From an uncultured Prevotellaceae bacterium (GTDB lineage Bacteria > Bacteroidota > Bacteroidia > Bacteroidales > Bacteroidaceae), in NCBI GenBank assembly GCA_949299545.1, contig CASGAM010000037.1, positions 62,001-126,000 of the forward strand: DNA of 64,000 nucleotides, read 5' to 3'. Every line of letters starts with the position of its first letter. The first letter of the stretch is position 1. Below the pieces are notes generated by a model. That model had not been told where the DNA came from. It did no database searches and saw nothing but the letters and a program-made list of their open reading frames with translations. The translations under genes were made by a program, and so were the position numbers. Positions 43,091 to 51,289 of the stretch are shown here, one piece after another.

Positions 43091-44557
43091 ATGGAATTTA
43101 ACGCAGAAAACATCTTGTTGATTGGCTCCGTGCTGATATTCTTCAGCATATTGATTAGTAAAACAGGTTACCGGTTCGGTATCCCTACATTGCTTCTATT
43201 TCTCTTAGTCGGCATGCTCTTTGGCAGCGACGGACTAGGGTTGCAATTCAACAATGCGCAAGAAGCCCAATTCATCGGTATGATGGCCTTGAGCATCATC
43301 CTTTTTACCGGAGGTATGGACACGAAATTCAAAGAAATACGCCCGGTATTGGCCGAAGGCATCGTGTTATCAACCGCCGGCGTGCTGTTGACAACCGTTC
43401 TCACCGGTCTTTTTATCTTTTGGATTTCAGGATGGAACCACAACAGCAGCGCACTGACAATGATGGCTTCAATGTTACTAGCTGCAACCATGTCGTCAAC
43501 CGACTCTGCATCAGTATTCAACTTGCTGCGTTCTCAGAAAATGAATCTGAAACACAATCTTCGTCCAATGCTTGAATTAGAAAGTGGTAGTAACGATCCT
43601 ATGGCCTACATGCTGACCATCATTCTGATACAAATTATCACAACCAACGAATTTAACACATTAGTCATCATCAAAGATCTTGGTTTGCAATTTTTCATAG
43701 GAGGTGTTGTTGGGTTTACTGTCGGCCGGTTAGCCGTTTGGATTATCAACCGTATCGGGCTTTCTAACAGTTCGCTTTACCCCATCCTGCTGCTGAGTCT
43801 TGTGTTTTTCACTTTCACCGTAACCGACCGTCTGCACGGTAACGGCTACCTCGCAGTTTACATCGCCGGCATCGTAGTAGGTAACATACGCATTGTCAAC
43901 CGGAAAGAAATAGACACATTCATGAACGGACTCACCTGGTTATTCCAAATCATCATGTTCCTTACACTCGGATTGCTGGTCAACCCACATGAAATGCTCG
44001 GCATCGCACATATCGCTCTCCTCATCGGTCTTTTCATGATATTGGTTTCACGTCCGGTCAGCGTATTTCTCTGTTTGCTGCCATTCAGGAAACTGACATT
44101 CAAATCACGTCTTTTTATTTCATGGGTAGGACTCCGCGGGGCTGTCCCTATCATTTTTGCAACCTATCCGGTTATCGCCAATATTGAAGGTTCACATATT
44201 CTTTTCAATATTGTATTTTTCATCACACTTCTATCGCTCACAATACAAGGCATGACAATCTCTTCCGTTGCGCGCTGGTTGCACCTCGACCTGCCTTTGC
44301 CTAAAGAAGGAAACGATTTTGGAGTTGAATTACCGGAAGAAATAGATGGCCAACTCACGGATTTGACACTCAACGAATCCATGCTGGAGCATGGCAGCAG
44401 ACTCATGGACATGAAACTTCCCAGAAACACATTAGTGATTCTCATCAAACGGGGCGAGCGCTACATCATTCCTAACGGAAAACAAGAACTGCTGACGGGA
44501 GACAAACTACTGTTGATACATCAAGACAACAAGAAAATAGAAGCACCGGCAGATTGA
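43091..44557 (+). CDS. K+/H+ (or Na+/H+) antiporter of the CPA1 NhaP2 type
   Basis: This is a 488-residue membrane antiporter. The frame is open from 42914, but the upstream residues are Lys/Asn-rich and cover the promoter. The Met at 43091 (MEFNAENILLIGSVLIFFS) begins a membrane segment and fits the family. About a dozen helices follow, with LSIILFTGGMD, MSSTDSASVFNLLRSQ and the SGSNDPMAYML motif containing the Asn-Asp pair of the ion site. The C-terminal about 70 residues form a TrkA-C-like ligand-binding domain (GVELPEEIDGQLTDLTL), typical of NhaP2-type K+/H+ exchangers. It is monocistronic. Confidence 0.88.
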   Translation: MEFNAENILLIGSVLIFFSILISKTGYRFGIPTLLLFLLVGMLFGSDGLGLQFNNAQEAQFIGMMALSIILFTGGMDTKFKEIRPVLAEGIVLSTAGVLLTTVLTGLFIFWISGWNHNSSALTMMASMLLAATMSSTDSASVFNLLRSQKMNLKHNLRPMLELESGSNDPMAYMLTIILIQIITTNEFNTLVIIKDLGLQFFIGGVVGFTVGRLAVWIINRIGLSNSSLYPILLLSLVFFTFTVTDRLHGNGYLAVYIAGIVVGNIRIVNRKEIDTFMNGLTWLFQIIMFLTLGLLVNPHEMLGIAHIALLIGLFMILVSRPVSVFLCLLPFRKLTFKSRLFISWVGLRGAVPIIFATYPVIANIEGSHILFNIVFFITLLSLTIQGMTISSVARWLHLDLPLPKEGNDFGVELPEEIDGQLTDLTLNESMLEHGSRLMDMKLPRNTLVILIKRGERYIIPNGKQELLTGDKLLLIHQDNKKIEAPAD

Positions 44558-44661
44558 TGACACCCCGCCAAATCATAGCATATAACACGCAAAATCAGAA
44601 TAACACTGCCTCACGAAAGACGCGTCCCGAACATGTCCGCGACACAACTTATCATCTTTTA

Positions 44662-44745
44662 GAAGCGACCGCTTACAATTTTTACTGCGACCGCTTATAA
44701 ATTTTGTTGCAACCGCTTGTAAATTTTGCTGCGACCGCTTACATT
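44662..44745 (-). repeat. Dispersed repeat, locus 3 (four units at exact 22-bp spacing)
   Basis: Read on the plus strand, GCGACCGCTT occurs at 44665, 44687 and 44731, and GCAACCGCTT at 44709, giving three successive spacings of exactly 22 bp. Linkers are A/T-rich (ACAATTTTTACT, ATAAATTTTGTT, GTAAATTTTGCT). The reverse complement matches loci 1, 2 and 4. It lies 108 bp downstream of the antiporter stop, in the convergent gap before nqrF. Outside this array and the hairpin at 44990, nothing was recognised between 44558 and 45081. Confidence 0.92.
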
Positions 44746-44989
44746 TCCGACAAGAAACGGTGATGTCAAAACAGCATAAGCAATCAGCACTAACTACCAC
44801 GTTTACAAATACTTATAAAAAGCCAAAAGAATAATCCACTTTTATGGGAATCGTCTGTGATATGCATCAGCTATAGGGGAACAACATTGCAATATTCTTT
44901 CGGCTGTTTGAATAGGACGTGACCGGATACAGCGCATAGCATTTCACGGATATGTTTCCCGCCAGCTCCGGACTCATATATATAATAAG

Positions 44990-45034
44990 AATAAGGGCTG
45001 TTCCAGGAATTTTCATTCTGAAACAGCCCTTATT
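44990..45034 (-). terminator. Terminator hairpin downstream of nqrF
   Basis: Perfect 13-bp arms AATAAGGGCTGTT (44990-45002) and AACAGCCCTTATT (45022-45034) surround a 19-nt loop, with T/A-rich flanks on both sides. It lies about 48 bp after the nqrF stop and may act in both directions. Confidence 0.75.
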
Positions 45035-45081
45035 ATATTTTACCATCATCGGCGTACATTCAATTTACGCCATTGGTTTCA

Positions 45082-46356
45082 CTATCCACCGAAGTTATCG
45101 TACATAATACTTTCCGGTTCAACACCAAGACTGTCAAGCATGCTAACAACAGCTTTCGACATCGGACCAGGACCACACATGTAGTACTCAATATCTTCAG
45201 GTGCTTCATGGTTCTTCAAATATGTCTCATACATAACCTGATGAACAAATCCCGGAGTATATTTCACGCCGGCAGCGTCTGCAGCCGGATCCGGACGGTC
45301 GAGAGCCAAATGGAAACTAAAGTTCGGGAATTCTTTCTCAAGCTGCAAGAAATCTTGAAGATAGAAGACTTCATTCAAAGCACGGGCTCCGTAGAAATAA
45401 GACATCTTACGGTCAGTGGTTTTCAGCGTCTTTGTCATGTGCATGATCTGGGCACGCAACGGAGCCATACCGGCACCACCACCAACCCACATCATTTCTT
45501 TCTTCGAGTTGAAAATCGGATGGAAGTCTCCATAAGGACCACTCATCGTCACTTTGTCACCCGGTTTGAGCGTAAAGATATATGAAGAAGCAATACCCGG
45601 CATCACATCCATAAAGCCAGGCCCTTGATCTTTCGGCTTAAACGGCGGAGTGGCAATACGCACCGTCAACATGAAGCGATCACCTTCTGCCGGGTAATTG
45701 GCCATAGAATAGGCACGGATGGTTTCTTCCGTATTCTCGCATTTCAAGCCAAACAGACCAAATTTTTCCCAAGCCGGCAGGTACTCCGGACCGATCAGTT
45801 CCTTATCGATATCCTTATCGTAATCCATTTTATACTTAGGAATCTTTATTTGTGCGTATGAACCGGGGATAAAATCCATGTGCGCGCCGGCTGGCAGCTG
45901 CACAATAAACTCTTTGATGAAAGTTGCGACATTCTTGTTGGAAATAACTTCACACTCCCATTCTTTTACGCCCATAACTGACTCTGGTACGGAAATTTCC
46001 AAATCACCTTTCACCTTACATTGGCAACCTAAACGCCAATGATCCTTAATCTGCTTGCGCGTAAACTGTCCCTTCTCTGAATCAAGGATCTCACCGCCTC
46101 CGGCCGGAACCTGACATTTGCACTGACCGCATGAGCCCTTACCGCCGCATGCAGAAGGCAAATAGATGCCTTGTTCTGCTAAAGTAGAAAGCAAGCTACC
46201 GCCCTGCGCAACCGAGATTTTCTTGTCGCCATTGATTGTAATACTTACGTTACCGCTGGGTGACAAATACTTCTTTGCAACGAGCAGGATGATAACCAAA
46301 AGGAGAATCGTAACGAGGAATACTCCAATGCTCGTAAAAATAAAATTCATATCCAT
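45082..46356 (-). CDS. nqrF: Na+-translocating NADH:quinone reductase, subunit F
   Basis: This is the 424-residue NADH-oxidising subunit. A single N-terminal helix (IFTSIGVFLVTILLLVIILL) is followed by a [2Fe-2S] domain with CGGKGSCGQC and a distal Cys in LGCQCKV. The ferredoxin reductase part has RAYSMANYP (FAD), GGGAGMAPLRAQ (NADH) and YMCGPGPMSKAV. It passes electrons from NADH into the membrane subunits. It is the last of six nqr genes. Confidence 0.97.
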   Translation of the reverse strand: MDMNFIFTSIGVFLVTILLLVIILLVAKKYLSPSGNVSITINGDKKISVAQGGSLLSTLAEQGIYLPSACGGKGSCGQCKCQVPAGGGEILDSEKGQFTRKQIKDHWRLGCQCKVKGDLEISVPESVMGVKEWECEVISNKNVATFIKEFIVQLPAGAHMDFIPGSYAQIKIPKYKMDYDKDIDKELIGPEYLPAWEKFGLFGLKCENTEETIRAYSMANYPAEGDRFMLTVRIATPPFKPKDQGPGFMDVMPGIASSYIFTLKPGDKVTMSGPYGDFHPIFNSKKEMMWVGGGAGMAPLRAQIMHMTKTLKTTDRKMSYFYGARALNEVFYLQDFLQLEKEFPNFSFHLALDRPDPAADAAGVKYTPGFVHQVMYETYLKNHEAPEDIEYYMCGPGPMSKAVVSMLDSLGVEPESIMYDNFGG

Positions 46357-46374
46357 TGTTTTATTCCTTTCCTG

Positions 46375-47001
46375 TTAAATTTTCAAACCTGAGAAACACA
46401 TAAATGCCATGGCCATCAGACCAACCGTAATAAAGGTGATACCAAGTCCCTGCAACGGTTTTGGAACATTGGTATAAGCCATTTTCTCACGAATGGCAGC
46501 CAATGAAACAATGGCCAGCAACCATCCGATACCGGAACCCAAAGCATAAGCTATGGAATCCCAAACACTGCCGATGGCCTGTGAACTGGTAGCCGGATCC
46601 ATCTGTATACGCTGTTGCATAAACAAAGAAGCTCCCATAATGGCACAGTTAACAGCTATCAAAGGCAAGAAAATACCCAATGCAGCATAAAGTGAAGGAG
46701 AAAAACGCTCTACCACCATCTCTACCAACTGTACGATTCCGGCAATCACCGCAATAAAGAGGATAAACGCCAAATAGGTCAAATCTTGTCCTAAGATTCC
46801 ATTCTCAGACAAAACCTTTGTTTGTAACAAATAATCAACAGGGACAGTCACCAACAACACAAATGTAACGGCTACACCTAACCCCAATGATGTTTTTACA
46901 TTCTTGGATACAGCCAAATATGAACACATACCCAGGAAGAAAGCAAATATCATGTTGTCCACAAATATGGAGCGGACAAACAAACTAAAAAAGTGTTCCA
47001 T
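46375..47001 (-). CDS. nqrE: Na+-NQR subunit E
   Basis: This is a 208-residue six-helix membrane subunit. The cysteines in [18 protein letters not shown] and [15 protein letters not shown] correspond to the iron-binding positions shared with NqrD in the characterised Vibrio complex. The length is normal. It is 34 bp after nqrD and 18 bp before nqrF. Confidence 0.97.
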   Translation of the reverse strand: MEHFFSLFVRSIFVDNMIFAFFLGMCSYLAVSKNVKTSLGLGVAVTFVLLVTVPVDYLLQTKVLSENGILGQDLTYLAFILFIAVIAGIVQLVEMVVERFSPSLYAALGIFLPLIAVNCAIMGASLFMQQRIQMDPATSSQAIGSVWDSIAYALGSGIGWLLAIVSLAAIREKMAYTNVPKPLQGLGITFITVGLMAMAFMCFSGLKI

Positions 47002-47035
47002 AATCTTTCTTTAATATTAACGTATGCGTCATTAA

Positions 47036-47671
47036 TTATTTCTTGTTCTCTTTCTTTTCAATCGCAGCACGTTGCGCCCAAATGAAACAACCGACGAGAA
47101 TCAATGCCATTGCCGGCATGGTCATCATACCGTTGTTCATATATCCCATGTCGTAAAAACTTTGAGGGATAATCTGGAAGCCCAACAAACTACCATTACC
47201 GAGAAACTCGCGGATAGCGCCGACAACAACCAGAACAAACGCATAACCCAAGCCATTACCTATACCATCAAGGAAACTTTCCCACGGTCCATTCATCATG
47301 GCAAATGCCTCAAGACGTCCCATCAGGATACAGTTCGTAATAATAAGTCCGACATAAACAGACAACTGTACGCTTACATCATAAGCAAAAGCCTTGAGCA
47401 ACATACTTACGATTGTTACCAATGCAGCAACCACTACCAGTTGCACTATGATACGGATTCGGTTGGGAATCGTGTTACGGATCAAAGAAATGATAACGTT
47501 TGAAAAAGCTGTAATTACCGTTACGGAGAGCCCCATAACGATAGCCGGCTTCAACTGTGAAGTAACCGCCAAAGCGGAACAAATACCCAATACCTGAACG
47601 GCAACAGGATTGTTCAAATTAAGAGGTGATGAAAAAACCTCTTTATTCTCTTTAGAAAATAATTTGCTCAT
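47036..47671 (-). CDS. nqrD: Na+-NQR subunit D
   Basis: This is a 211-residue six-helix membrane subunit homologous to NqrE. The paired cysteines are in VQVLGICSALAVTSQLKPA and GLIITNCILMGRLEAFAM. The C-terminal charged tail (RAAIEKKENKK) is cytoplasmic. It lies between nqrC (14-bp gap) and nqrE. Confidence 0.97.
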   Translation of the reverse strand: MSKLFSKENKEVFSSPLNLNNPVAVQVLGICSALAVTSQLKPAIVMGLSVTVITAFSNVIISLIRNTIPNRIRIIVQLVVVAALVTIVSMLLKAFAYDVSVQLSVYVGLIITNCILMGRLEAFAMMNGPWESFLDGIGNGLGYAFVLVVVGAIREFLGNGSLLGFQIIPQSFYDMGYMNNGMMTMPAMALILVGCFIWAQRAAIEKKENKK

Positions 47672-47685
47672 TTTTCTTCCTCCTC

Positions 47686-48546
47686 TTATTCGTTAGTTGT
47701 TAAAAAAGTCATGTAACGTGAAAGGCAATCATGGAGCATGGCATTCACACCATCAGATGTCAACGTAGCACCTGTAATGGCGTCACAACGGCTCTCGTTT
47801 GACAAGCCTTCAACAAACTTTCCTTTCTTTGCCACACTAATTGCAACTGCCGACTTGTCAGCATTCAACAACAGCTTCCCTTCAAACTGCTTCTGGAACT
47901 TTTCATATTCAGTGATAATGTCACCAAGTCCGGCTGTTTCTCCCTTATGAGAGAAATACACACCGTAAATAGTGTTCTTATCCGCGTTGACTGCCACATA
48001 ACCCCAAATAGCATCCCAAAGTCCTTTTCCCGTCATAGGCATGACATATTTGGTTTCGCCATTGACCTGGCAGACATAAAGAGGAAGATTTTCAGCAGAT
48101 ATGTTTTTGTCTTCTACTGTAAAACCATCCTGGTCCTTTGAAGTTCCTTCTTTCACAACTGCACCGTCAGAAGTAATGATCTTATCTGCAACAACCACTT
48201 CACTGTAGGTCTTTTCAACTTCAGACTTCTCTATTCCACGTATATTCAACGCGGCCAATATCTGGCTTTTCTTATCAATGCGCACGTTTGCCATAGATTG
48301 TGGTTCAAGAGCTTTTGAGAAGAATGCCAACAAGAAAGCCACGATAATCACGACTACAGACGCATAAATAATGGTATAAGTGTTGCTGCTGGTGTCTATC
48401 CCTTTCTTTTTAGGCTTCGCATCGCCAGCCTCTGTTATTTCCTCAAATTCTGAGGCCGGAGCCTGACATACCGGACATTTGGCCGGTGCGGCATCACCTT
48501 CGTGTATGTAGCCACATACTTTACATCTAAATTTCTTTGTAGCCAT
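47686..48546 (-). CDS. nqrC: Na+-NQR subunit C with N-terminal rubredoxin-like domain
   Basis: This is a 286-residue protein in one uninterrupted frame. Residues 1-35 are a rubredoxin-like knuckle pair, CKVCGYIHEG then CPVC (Cys8, 11, 24, 27), as at the end of rubrerythrins. An acidic/Lys-rich linker leads to a single membrane helix (about 57-76, IIYASVVVIIVAFLLAFF) and the periplasmic FMN domain with the flavinylation motif ITGATLTSDG (Thr263). Ordinary NqrC lacks the rubredoxin part, which by topology would be cytoplasmic. It lies between nqrB (8-bp gap) and nqrD. Confidence 0.95.
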   Translation of the reverse strand: MATKKFRCKVCGYIHEGDAAPAKCPVCQAPASEFEEITEAGDAKPKKKGIDTSSNTYTIIYASVVVIIVAFLLAFFSKALEPQSMANVRIDKKSQILAALNIRGIEKSEVEKTYSEVVVADKIITSDGAVVKEGTSKDQDGFTVEDKNISAENLPLYVCQVNGETKYVMPMTGKGLWDAIWGYVAVNADKNTIYGVYFSHKGETAGLGDIITEYEKFQKQFEGKLLLNADKSAVAISVAKKGKFVEGLSNESRCDAITGATLTSDGVNAMLHDCLSRYMTFLTTNE

Positions 48547-48554
48547 ATTCCTTA

Positions 48555-49730
48555 TTATTTTTTAATTGCACGTTTAGCTCGCTTATTTATATTACTTTGA
48601 ACTACAAAGTAGTCAATGAGCGGAGCGAACAAGTTCATCAGCAGGATTGCCAGCATCATACCTTCCGGATAACCAGGGTTAAGCACACGGATAATAATGG
48701 CCATTGCTCCGATAAGGAAACCATAAACATATTTACCGCATTCTGTCCGCGCGGAAGTCACCGGATCAGTTGCCATAAACACAGCACCGAAACAGAAACC
48801 ACCTACTACCAAATGCTGATACCAAGGCATAGCTGCCACAGCATTTCCTTCGGGAGCGAACTGATTGAAGATAAATCCCATCAAAGCGCCACCTACAAAT
48901 ACGCTGAACATTGTCTTCCAGCTTGCAATGCCACTCCATAAAAGTATCAAAGCTCCTATGGCAATCGCAATGACACTGGTCTCACCAATAGAGCCTGGAA
49001 TCAAACCTACAAACTGGTCCATTACAGAAGTTGTGCAGGCAGCTCCTACTGCAGCTTCGCCAAGTGGCGTAGCCATCGTGAATCCATCAGGCAGATCGTA
49101 ACCTAAACCACAAATGCTTTCCGTAGACACCCAGCAAGCGTCACCACTCATAACTGTCGGGTAAGCAAAGAACAAGAAAGCACGTGTTATCAATGCTACA
49201 TTGAAAATATTCATACCGGTTCCACCAAAAATTTCTTTGGCAAAAATCACGGCAAAAGCACATGCAACTGCAATAACCCATAGCGGGGCACCTACCGGCA
49301 CAATCATCGGTACAATCATACCCGTTACAAGATATCCCTCATGAATTTCCTCGTTCTTCATTTGGGCAACAATAAATTCGATACCCAAACCTACAATATA
49401 AGAAACAATGATTTTAGGCAATACAGCCAAAAAGCCATAACCGAATATCTCCCAGAAATTTGCATCTGCCAATTTACCGGCTGCGGCAAAGTTCTGATAA
49501 CCGACGTTATACATTCCGAACAACAATGCCGGCATCAAAGCTATAACGACAAAAATCATTATACGCTTGCTGTCGATGGCATCATGTACGTTGACTCCAC
49601 TCTTTGAGGTCGCATTCGGCACAAACAAAAAAGTTTCAAAACCGTCGAATACGGAACGGAAAGCGTGAAGTTTGCCTCCTTCTTCAAAATTCGGCTTTAT
49701 CTTATCAAGATATTTTCTTAACGCGTTCAT
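48555..49730 (-). CDS. nqrB: Na+-NQR subunit B
   Basis: This is a 391-residue polytopic membrane subunit that carries riboflavin and covalent FMN in known complexes. About ten hydrophobic segments are present. The flavinylation region is DGFTMATPLGEAAVG, with the acceptor Thr in MATPL. It is 32 bp after nqrA and 8 bp before nqrC. Confidence 0.96.
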   Translation of the reverse strand: MNALRKYLDKIKPNFEEGGKLHAFRSVFDGFETFLFVPNATSKSGVNVHDAIDSKRIMIFVVIALMPALLFGMYNVGYQNFAAAGKLADANFWEIFGYGFLAVLPKIIVSYIVGLGIEFIVAQMKNEEIHEGYLVTGMIVPMIVPVGAPLWVIAVACAFAVIFAKEIFGGTGMNIFNVALITRAFLFFAYPTVMSGDACWVSTESICGLGYDLPDGFTMATPLGEAAVGAACTTSVMDQFVGLIPGSIGETSVIAIAIGALILLWSGIASWKTMFSVFVGGALMGFIFNQFAPEGNAVAAMPWYQHLVVGGFCFGAVFMATDPVTSARTECGKYVYGFLIGAMAIIIRVLNPGYPEGMMLAILLMNLFAPLIDYFVVQSNINKRAKRAIKK

Positions 49731-49762
49731 TATTGATTATTGTTTTAGTGTTCAATTAAATA

Positions 49763-51112
49763 TTAAGCCATTTCCTTGCGAAGCATGTCCAGTCCTTCAC
49801 GGACAATGCGTTGCAACTCCAATTTTGAAGAATCAACAAACTCGCAGATGGCAAAATCTTCGGGTGCAACCTCATAAATACCAAGCGCTTCCATACGGTC
49901 GATATCACCTGTGATAATGGCTTTTATAAGCTGCTCCGGGAAAATGTCCATCGGGAACACACGATCGTATTCATTACTCATAATCATGTGACGTTCACCA
50001 CCTTTTATACGGGCATCAAGCGCGTATTCTTTTTTACCGCATAACCAGCTAAAATATGAACGACTGGTTGAGTACTGGTTGAAACGTGGCATTATCCATC
50101 CCAATATTTCATGGACATCATCACCTTCGGGAATGACGTTGATTTCAGTCGTATGTGCGCCAACAAATCCGTCTATCGTCGTCTTTACTCCTGTCATCAC
50201 ATTACCGTTGATAATGCGAACGGAATGCCCGCTTTCAACATTACCATTCAGAATGGCAGACAGTTGCTGACCGATAATAGCTTTGCAGTAAGCCGGTTTC
50301 TTGACGTCAGAACCTGCAACGGCCATTACACGTGTAAAGTCAAGTTTTCCCGTATTAAACAGATGACCTATAAAAATAACTTCTTCAGCACCAATAGTCC
50401 ATACGATTTCTCCCTTATTAATAGGGTCGACATGATTGATCTGTACACCGACGTTACCGGCAGGTGCTGCTCCACTAAAGAAAGTAACCGTAACATTCTT
50501 TGCAGCCGTAAGTGCTGATGCAGTTTGCTTCGTACTAACGCCAAGATGCGTTTTTGCGATTTTAGACAAGACATCAAGACCTGTTTGGAAATCAGCCTCG
50601 CGTCCTTTCAACACGAACTCAAAGTCAGCGGACAAAGGCATCGAATTGAAAGCAGAAACGAAAATAGCCTTTGGCGTATCAGCAGGATTGGCAGTCACAT
50701 CATACGGACGTTGCTTGAAAAATCCGAAAAGGCCGGATTCCAAAAGAGCAGCCTTAACTGAAGTGCCATCCATCAACGCGACATTTTTCTTGCCGAAATC
50801 TACATACTGTTGCTCAGCATCGGCTTCCACCTGCACACTCAGCACCTTGCGACGTTCACCTCTCACTACCGCCGCCACTTTACCGCTAACGGGAGAGACA
50901 AACTTTACTTCGGGATTGTTCTTGTCTAAAAACAAAGCATCCCCGACCTTCACGACATCACCCTCTTTGACAACCACTTTCGGCTTCATTCCAGTAAAAT
51001 CGTCCGGCATTAAAGCATATAAGCCAGAGTATTGTACCTGAAATAAATCCTTGGCGGCTTTGCCTTTGAGATTAACATCAAGGCCCTTACGTAATTTAAT
51101 TACATTTGCCAT
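49763..51112 (-). CDS. nqrA: Na+-NQR subunit A
   Basis: This is the 449-residue soluble cytoplasmic subunit associated with quinone reduction. The N-terminal barrel-sandwich domain (VVVKEGDVVKVGDALFLDK, FVSPVSGKVAAVVRG) and the GHSVRIINGNVMTG region are characteristic. It is the first gene of nqrABCDEF, with a TAATTTTG box 38 bp upstream on the minus strand. The full complex couples NADH oxidation to Na+ export. Confidence 0.96.
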   Translation of the reverse strand: MANVIKLRKGLDVNLKGKAAKDLFQVQYSGLYALMPDDFTGMKPKVVVKEGDVVKVGDALFLDKNNPEVKFVSPVSGKVAAVVRGERRKVLSVQVEADAEQQYVDFGKKNVALMDGTSVKAALLESGLFGFFKQRPYDVTANPADTPKAIFVSAFNSMPLSADFEFVLKGREADFQTGLDVLSKIAKTHLGVSTKQTASALTAAKNVTVTFFSGAAPAGNVGVQINHVDPINKGEIVWTIGAEEVIFIGHLFNTGKLDFTRVMAVAGSDVKKPAYCKAIIGQQLSAILNGNVESGHSVRIINGNVMTGVKTTIDGFVGAHTTEINVIPEGDDVHEILGWIMPRFNQYSTSRSYFSWLCGKKEYALDARIKGGERHMIMSNEYDRVFPMDIFPEQLIKAIITGDIDRMEALGIYEVAPEDFAICEFVDSSKLELQRIVREGLDMLRKEMA

Positions 51113-51150
51113 ATATTAGGATTAAAAAACTGGTTTTAATTAAAACGAGG

Positions 51151-51209
51151 CAAAATTACATTAAAAATATGACAAAGTGAAGAAATCTAAAAAGAAAATA
51201 CTAATTTTG
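51151..51209. promoter_or_regulatory. Divergent promoter pair, nqr operon / TamB-like gene
   Basis: TAATTTTG occurs on the minus strand (51158-51151) for nqrA and on the plus strand (51202-51209) for the TamB-like gene. The plus-strand box places transcription start near 51215, upstream of the only frame that can encode the TamB membrane helix. Confidence 0.55.
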
Positions 51210-51289
51210 TTCGTGTAATTTATAGAAACATTAAAAGACTAAAAAAAATATTCCAAAAAATAGTAGGTACGGCTTTTGCCATCTACTGC

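Noticed and set aside
44665-44740. Possible CRISPR array
   Set aside because: The conserved core is only 10 bp, the spacing is 22 bp and the linkers are similar to each other. No cas gene is present.
44573-44800. Small open frame on the minus strand across repeat locus 3 (and similar ones at 55765 and 12768)
   Set aside because: The frame exists only because the repeat has no stops in that phase; the encoded sequence is a read-through of the DNA repeat, with no gene-like features.
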